Below the pieces are notes generated by a model, which had not been told where the DNA came from, did not search any database, and was given only the letters and a program-made list of their open reading frames with translations. A stretch of DNA of 64,000 bases from Coix lacryma-jobi var. lacryma-jobi. Its lineage: Eukaryota > Streptophyta > Magnoliopsida > Poales > Poaceae. The position numbers and the translations under genes were made by a program. Each line of letters starts with the position of its first letter. Position 1 is the stretch's first letter. Positions 57,700 through 64,000 of this stretch are shown here, one piece after another. The stretch is from contig CM019830.1 of NCBI GenBank assembly GCA_009763385.1, positions 91,002,534-91,066,533 of the forward strand, read 5' to 3'.

Positions 57700-58349
57700 T
57701 CGACCGTGACGACCATCCGGACCATGTCGTAAATCCGGGGGCATACCCCCTCGTCGTCGACCCCGTCATCATCGACGTACGGTTCTCCAAGGTGTTGATG
57801 GATGGGGGCTCGAGCCTCAACATCATATACCTCGAGACCCTCGACCTCCTAGGGATTTTGAGGGACCAGCTCGGACCCAGCGTCGGGGGGTTCCACGGAG
57901 TCGTACCAGGGAAGAAGGCCCAGCCCCTCGGGCGCATCGACCAACCTGTTTGTTTTGGCACGCCGGCCAACTTCCGCCGGGAGACTCTCACCTTCGAGGT
58001 GGTTGGGTTCCAAGGGACCTACCACGCCATCATCGGCAGGCCTGGCTACGCCAAGTTCATGGCGGTCCCCAACTACACATACTTGAAGCTCAAGATGTCG
58101 GGGCCGAAAGGGGTCATCACCGTCGACACCTCCTACGAACACGCATACCACTGCGACGTGGAGTGCGTCGAGCATGGGGAGGCCAACGTCCAAGTCGACT
58201 CGCTCGAGGCCCTGGCCACTGAGACCCCTGAAGCAAAGCGCCACGCCGGCACCTTCAAGCCGGCAGAGCACACCAAGCAGATACCCGTCGACCCGACCTC
58301 GTCCGACGGCAAGACGCTGGCCATCAGTGCCAGCCTCGAGCCTAAATAG
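57700..58349 (+). pseudogene. Element E protease
   Basis: The active site is DGGSS at 57801-57815 within VLMDGGSSLNIIYLETL, the form usual in this lineage. IIGRPGYAKFMAVPNYTYLK follows as the C-terminal retropepsin block. TAG at 58347-58349 ends it just before RT; the frame then continues. Confidence 0.8.
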
Positions 58350-59270
58350 GAAGCAGTGCTCGTCGACTTTCTCCGCGCGAACATCGACATGTTTGCGTGG
58401 AGCCCCTCGGACATGCCAGGCATACCGAGGGGAGTCGCCGAGCATGCCTTGGAGATCCAGGCCGGGTCCAGACCGGTGAAGCAACGCCTGCGCCGCTCCG
58501 ACGAGGAGAAGCGTAGGATCATCGACGAGGAGGTGCACAAGCTTTTGGCGGTTGGATTCATCAAGGAGGTATTTCACCCAGAGTGGCTAGCTAACCCTAT
58601 ACTAGTTAGGAAAAAGAATGAAAAAATGCAGATGTGCGTAAACTACACTGGTTTGAATAAAGCATGTCAAAAAGTTCCATTTCCTTTACCTAGAATTGAT
58701 CAGATTGTCGATTCCACTGCGGGGTGTGAAGTACTTTCATTTCTCGATGCGTATTCCGGCTACCACCAGATTAAGATGAAATAATCCGACGAGCTCGCTA
58801 CCTCTTTTATTACGCCTTTTGGTATGTATTGCTATGTTACAATGCCCTTCGGCCTTCGAAACGCCGGGGCAACATATCAGCGCTGTATGCAACATGTCTT
58901 TGGCGAACACATAGGCAAAACCGTCAAGGCCTACGTCGATGACATCGTGGTTAAGACCAAGAAAGTCGGGGACCTCATCAGCAATCTCGAGACCACGTTC
59001 GAGTGCCTCCGGGCCAAGAATGTGAAACTCAACCCCGAGAAATGTGTCTTTGGTGTGCCTCGAGGCATGCTACTTGGCTACATTGTCTCACAACGGGGGA
59101 TCGAGGCCAACCCCAAAAAGTTCTCAGCAGTCACGAGGATGGGCCCAATTCGAGACCTCAAGGGCGTACATAAAGTGACAGGCTGTCTAGCCGCTCTCAG
59201 CAGGTTCATCTCGAGGCTAGGGGAAAAGGCGCTACCCCTCTACCGCCTGCTGAAGAAAACGGAATGCTTT
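58350..59270 (+). pseudogene. Element E reverse transcriptase
   Basis: Blocks in order: FIKEVFHPEWLANPILVRKK, SFLDAYSGYHQIKM, then TAA at 58782-58784, MPFGLRNAGATYQRCM and the catalytic YVDD at 58932-58943. A GYIVSQRGIEANP block follows. All are in one frame apart from the stop. This enzyme would copy element RNA into cDNA in the particle. Confidence 0.85.
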
Positions 59271-60240
59271 GCGTGGACCGTCGAAGCCGAGGAGGCCCTA
59301 ACCAAGTTGAAGGGGTTGCTGACTTCCGCGCCAATTCTCGTGCCACCACGACCAGCCCAGGGTGACGATACCCCCGAGCCTCTCCTCCTCTACGTGGCCC
59401 CAACCACCCAGGTGGTCAGCACGGTCGTAGTCGTCGAGAGACACGAGGAGGGTCACGCGCTACCAGTCCAACGGCCGGTGTACTTCATCAGTGAGGTGCT
59501 CTCCGAGGCCAAGGTCCGGTACCCACACATCCAGAAGCTGCTCTACGGCATCATCATCACGAGGCGCAAGCTCCAGCATTATTTCCTCGCTCATCCCGTG
59601 ACGGTGGTATCGTCCTTCCCCCTCGGAGAGATCATCAACAACCGGGAGGCCACGGGCTGCATCGCCAAGTGGTCTGCCGAGCTGATGAGGGAGGCCATCA
59701 CCTACGCTCCACGAAAAGCCATCAAGTCGCAAGCGTTGGCGGACTTCGTTGTTGAGTGGACCGACACCCAGCTCCCGCTGGCACAAATCCAAGCCGAGCT
59801 CTGGACTATGTACTTCAACGGGTCCCTCATGAAGACAGGGGCAGGCGTAGGCCTGCTCTTCATCTCACCCCTCGGAGTCCACATGCGCTACCTGCTGCGC
59901 TTGCACTTCCCCGCCTCGAACAACGTCGCTGAGTACGAGGCCCTCGTCAATGGGCTGCGTATCGCCCTCGAGCTTGGGGTCCGACGCCTCGATGTTCGAG
60001 GGGACTCGCAGCTCATCATCAACCAGGTCATGAAGGCCTCGAGCTGCATCGATCCTAAGATGGAAGCATACTGCGGAGAAGTGCGCAAGCTAGAAGACAA
60101 GTTTTACGGCCTCGAGCTCAACCACATCGCTCGAAAGTACAACAAGGCCGCAGATGAGCTGGCTAAGTTAGCATCCACGTGCGGCACCGTCCCACTAGAT
60201 GTCTTCTCGAGGGACATTTTCGAGCCATCCGTCAAAATTG
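59271..60240 (+). pseudogene. Element E tandem RNase H domains
   Basis: The first RNase H region (about 59270-59700) is divergent. The second, archaeal-type domain starts with MYFNGSLMKTGAGVGL at about 59809, followed by AEYEALVNGLRIALELG and DVRGDSQLI. The first catalytic position is Asn (AAC) where the family has Asp, and the terminal DALAK-type Asp is Glu (ADELAK). The frame is lost near 60240, before integrase. Confidence 0.75.
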
Positions 60241-61625
60241 GCCCGGGGCTGGCCCCTCGACGCCACCCCTCGAGCCGGACACGGGGGCTCAACCTTCAAC
60301 GCCACCCCTCGAGAACGACCCTCGACATCCGCTGAGGCAATGCAGATCGACGCACCTGCCTCTTCTTCATCACGACCCCTCGACTGGCGGACGCCCTTCC
60401 TCGACTACCTGACACAAGGCGTGCTACCAGAAGACAAGACGGAGGCCCGACGCATCGCTCGAAGGGCCAAGACCTACGTCATCTACGGCGACGAACGAGA
60501 GCTGTACCGTCGAAGCCCATCAGGAATCCTTCAGCGCTGCATCCCCCTCGAGGAAGGACGCAGGCTCCTCGATGACATGCACTCGGGGGCTTGCGGCCAT
60601 CACGCAGCGCCAAGGACCTTGGTGGGGAACGCCTTCCGCCAAGGCTTCTACTGGCCAACCGCCATTGGAGATGCCAGGCGCCTGGTTCGAGCCTGCCAAG
60701 GGTGTCAGTTCTACACCAAGCAAACACACCAGCCTGCGCACGCCCTGCAGATGATCCCCATCACTTGACCGTTTGCCGTCTGGGGGCTCGACCTCGTGGG
60801 TCCCCTCAAGATGACAAATGGAAAGTACACGCATGTGCTCGTGGCTGTCGACAAATTCACCAAGTGGATCGAGGCTAAGCCTATAGGCAACCCCACCTCC
60901 GAGAAGGCCGTCGAGTTCATCTCCGACATCATGTACCGGTTTGGGGTGCCTAACGTCATCATCACCGACAATGGCACACAATTCGCGGGCAAAAAGTTCA
61001 TCAACTTCTGCGACGACAACAACGTCCGCATGAACTGGGCCTCGGTCGCATACCCTCAATGCAACGGGCAGGTCGAGCGCGCCAACGACATGATACTCCA
61101 CGGGCTGAAGCCGAGGCTGTTCAAGACCCTCAAGAATTTTGGAAAGAGGTGGGCTACAGAGCTCCTCTCAGTGTTGTGGGGCCTCAGGACTACGCCGAGT
61201 CGAGCCACCGGGTTCACTCCATTCTTCCTAACCTACGGCGCCGAGGCTGTCTTGCCTACGGACCTCGAGTACGGCTCCCCTCGACTTCGAGCCTACAACG
61301 AGCAAAACCAACGACAAGAGGCTCGCCAACGCCAAGGACCAGCTCGAGGAGGCTCGAGACGTGGCGCTCATCAACTCCGCGCGCTACCAGCAAACACTTC
61401 GACGCTACCACGACAAGCACGTGCGCAAAAGGGACCTGGCGGTGGGGGACCTCGTGCTTCGACGGCTGCAAGATATCGAGGGCGCCACAAGCTCACCCCT
61501 CCATGGAGGGCCCATACACCGTAGCTGAGGTGCTCAAGCCAGGAACATACAAGCTCTACGACGGTCAAGGCAGGATCCTGGCGAATGCGTGGAACATATC
61601 TCAGCTACGTCGCTTCTACCCTTAA
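60241..61625 (+). pseudogene. Element E integrase
   Basis: A zinc-binding H-H-C-C region (MHSGACGHHAAPRT... CQGCQFY) lies at about 60576-60715. TGA 60766-60768 stands where a Trp codon is usual. The DDE core has D in WGLDLVGP (60790-60792), D in ITDNGTQF (60967-60969) and E in GQVERAND (61075-61077). A frameshift near 61290-61320 joins the C-terminal domain, which ends at TAA 61623-61625. There is no sign of a chromodomain, in line with Tat. Confidence 0.85.
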
Positions 61626-62173
61626 GGGCCTCGAGGCCTTATACATTTTGTTGCTTTGTATAAACACGTCAAATATGAATGAACAAACTCGTGCATTGTC
61701 TTTCATTTTACTTAGCAACTTAAGGTAGCCTCGACCCTGCCTTGCTCAGGGTCGAGCCTCCTTCGGGGGCTGACAGGGGGGACCCCCCCAGACTCTGGAA
61801 AAAATGTGCTTTTCTTTTCAAAAATTCGACCCTTATCTCGATTCGTATCTCGAGCGTACTAGCAACGTCTAAGTCCATAGATACCTCGAGCCTCCAAGAG
61901 GCGGGGGGCGTCGATGTAGACGGCCACCCACGCCCCCGGGCTATGGTACCCTACCTATGCCTCCCCTCGAGGAACTCATGACGCGTATCGAAAGAACATA
62001 GACCAAGCCGGTAGAAACTCGAGCTAGCGACAAAGAGAAACGATCGAATAAATTTGAAAAGAAAACAGCTTCTTTAAACAAATAAGTCATACGCATATGT
62101 TGGCCTCGACGGGCCATAAGTCATGACATGAAATTTTACAAAGGCCTCGACACCCAAATTTGGCACGCAGGCC
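61626..62173 (+). other. Element E region after pol, with PPT-like motif
   Basis: Non-coding. CCTTCGGGGGCTGACAGG at about 61751-61770 looks like the purine tract that precedes LTRs in this group, but it is followed by antisense coding remains rather than by an LTR, so it may be an internal PPT. Confidence 0.45.
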
Positions 62174-63600
62174 TCATTCCTCATCAGTCTGAAACTCCTC
62201 CTCAAGATCTTTTGCTGCGGGCTCAGCCTCGACGTCCGGGCCTGGAGGAGGGGAGCCCATAATCGACACCATGTCCGCAACGGGCGGCAGCACGTCCTCC
62301 TCGAAGAGCTTTGCGAGCGCCGCCCCCGGCCTCTCCAACCTTCCCGGACCTTGTCGACGCGGTGATCGTTCCACTCTTAGCCGTCCCCTCGATTTCGACG
62401 AAGCCCTTGGCGACCTGACGGGACCAGGGTAGATGGAAGCCGGAAGCGGATGGCCGCGAGCGCCTGCTGTACGCCGTGGTGGCGAGCGCTCTTGCCGCGG
62501 ACCCGCGCTGCCACGTCGAGGAGGCACAGGGCATCGAACCAGGGCTTCGCTCGAGCCACCGCCGCCGTCTGCATGGCCACGGGTCGGCACCCCCATGTGG
62601 AGCAGAGCCTGTCGAGGGTAACGCAAGCCCGCTCCGACCAACCAGGGTCTCACCTAGAGTTTGCCTCCACGACGAGTCGGATTCGTTCTCCGGACACCTC
62701 GGGCGGTCTTCTCAGATCTGTGCAACAAACAGAAAAGAGTATAAATCCGCGGGCGTGGCAAGAATCTCGAAATTCAAAGCAAGACAAGCCTGAAGATTAC
62801 GACATTACCTTGCAGTTGCACGCCAGAGCGTCAAGTCGCTGGTAAGGACACCTGACGCGCTGCTCGAGTGTATGCTTTTGGACAGCACGTTCAATTTTTG
62901 GCCCTTAAGTCCTCGACCAGCTGCCCGTCTGCACAAGGCCCGATCATTCTGATCACGTATGCCGAGCGGGCCTAGAGCTTGAGCAACAGATCATTTAGCT
63001 ATATTGAGAGCTGATCCAGGTCGATTCGAGGCCTTGGATACTCAAGACGAGGCAAGTTAAGGCTCTGGGCTCCTTCCGCGCTGCCTCGCCCAGCCAAGAG
63101 CCAGGGCTGGGTGCGGCCTGATCTTGGCCTCCTCGGCCTCCTTCATTCGCCGCCTCTCTGCAGAATACGGGCAGGGGGTGGCGGCCTCGCTTGGACGTCG
63201 GCAGTCTACTTCCCTCGCCGCCTCCGCTGAACAGGACCGGGCTGGTGGCGGCCTCGCTTCGGGCGGTCAGCAGCCTCTGTCCTCGAGCCTCCACCGCGGA
63301 TAGAGCGGGGTGGTGGCCTCCCTCTTATCTGGGGTGGCTTGTCTCGAGCCGCCTGGGTCTCCGCCTGAGCATCGTTGAGCCGGCCCGCGTCTGCGAGTTC
63401 CTGGCCGATCAGCCGGAGCTCCGAAGCTCCCCCTCCGCCTCAAGAGGGCAAGCCGCCACCCGCGCGGACTTGTCGCTCCTCACGAGGCCCTCTCTGCCTG
63501 TCGCACGAGCTCGATCCCCTCTTGAAGATCTAGACCGCGCCTCCGGTGCGGCACCTCAGCCATTCTCCCCTGCTGATACGTCCCCTAACGAGGCGAGGGA
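62174..63600 (-). pseudogene. Element E antisense ORF relic
   Basis: On the minus strand, fragments in different frames keep a protein-like character: an Ala/Arg-rich coiled-coil part (around 63400, LIGQELADAGRLNDAQAETQ), a segment with VARAKPWFDALCLLDV (near 62550) and an acidic C-terminus LEEEFQTDEE ending near 62174. Codon-like periodicity is disturbed by stops and frameshifts. Position and polarity fit the additional antisense ORF of Tat-like elements, and parallel the PMD gene in A. I cannot name the original domain. Confidence 0.45.
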
Positions 63601-64000
63601 GGAATAGAGTGCAGAGGAGGGGGACCCGCAGAGTACTCCCCCCCGTCTTTCCCCTTCTTTTTTTCCCCCCCCTCCCCTCTCCCCCCCCCCTGGCTTTTCC
63701 TTTCCTTCTTCTTCCTTCTTCTTGGCACGCGGTATCAGCCTCTGCACTGGTTGGTCCTTTGGCTTGTACATGTGTAGCTTTAACCCACTCTCTGACCGCC
63801 CATCGTGACGCACCGTGGCACCTCCTGCAGTCGTCCCGATCCTCATTTTTATTTTTAATGTACCACTCTTGTCTCTTTTCTCCCCCACGGATTCGGCCAA
63901 CCAGAGCACTTTTCCCTTCTTTTCAGTCCTTTTCACCCACCCACTGCGGCCGTTCCATCATAGCGTTCCTTGTCTATACACATCATTGCAGCCACGGTTG
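63601..64000. other. Pyrimidine-rich sequence at the window edge, no gene seen
   Basis: C/T-rich runs (63610-63720) and mixed sequence, probably upstream of the antisense ORF of E and before its 3' LTR, which is not reached. Confidence 0.4.

Larger units (their letters stand above)
53839..64000 (+). mobile_element. Element E: Tat-like Ty3/gypsy element, 3' end outside window
   Basis: 5' LTR 53839-55010, PBS region 55011, gag, protease, RT, RNase H, archaeal-type second RNase H, integrase, then a long 3' region with a decayed antisense ORF. RT before integrase makes it Ty3/gypsy; the double RNase H and antisense ORF fit the Tat lineage. Left flank is CAGTG (53834-53838); the other TSD is not visible. 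CTCGAG is strikingly frequent throughout. Confidence 0.85.

Overview
The window looks like nuclear DNA of a grass (Poaceae, probably panicoid). It is dominated by nested LTR retrotransposons of cereal type, with GC-rich low-complexity islands and intron-containing genes with short plant introns. I see no bacterial, organellar or CRISPR features and no rRNA or tRNA gene. The species cannot be fixed from sequence alone. Elements are lettered A to K below.

Layout. (1) 1-12178 is the base layer. A multi-exon gene of unknown function lies on the minus strand (exons between about 6720 and 1, leaving the window on the left). A 4.2-kb solo LTR (K, 377-4600, TSD TTCTC) splits one of its exons. Helitron-like termini, microsatellites and a GC-rich repeat fill the rest. 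(2) At 12179 a minus-oriented Tat-like Ty3/gypsy element (A) begins with its 3' LTR (12179-13832). Next to it, in antisense (plus strand), A carries an intron-containing gene with a plant mobile domain (PMD) and a coiled coil (36511-39492). (3) A Ty1/copia element (B, 14002-36488, TSD GTTCA) sits in the leader of that antisense gene. B is itself interrupted by solo LTR H (15473-16848, TSD GGAGG), solo LTR I (20383-22332, TSD GAGAG with one change) and a complete minus-strand element C (27207-35219, TSD AAGGG). (4) Downstream of the PMD gene lies a B-family LTR fragment (G, 39720-40260). It is broken by a second minus-oriented Tat-like element, F (3' LTR 40261-41598). F also carries an antisense gene (52590-53250), here encoding only a short coiled-coil protein. 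(5) F is interrupted by D (41605-52333, TSD ATGCC), a plus-strand Athila-like element with gag and protease only. D's protease is split by a 3-kb solo LTR, J (45254-48257, TSD TTTAC). (6) From 53839 to the right edge a plus-strand Tat-like element E contains gag, protease, RT, two RNase H modules, integrase and a decayed antisense ORF. Its 3' LTR is outside the window.

The stack is five levels deep at its deepest point (base > A > G > F > D > J). Hand-compared LTR pairs give about 7% divergence for a sample of B, 2% for D and 1.5% for C. This agrees with the nesting order. All retroelement genes here carry stops, frameshifts or insertions, so nothing looks autonomously active. The most interesting material is the antisense gene cargo of A and F, the conserved hairpins in LTRs and 3' regions, and the host exon whose reading frame can be followed across a solo LTR.
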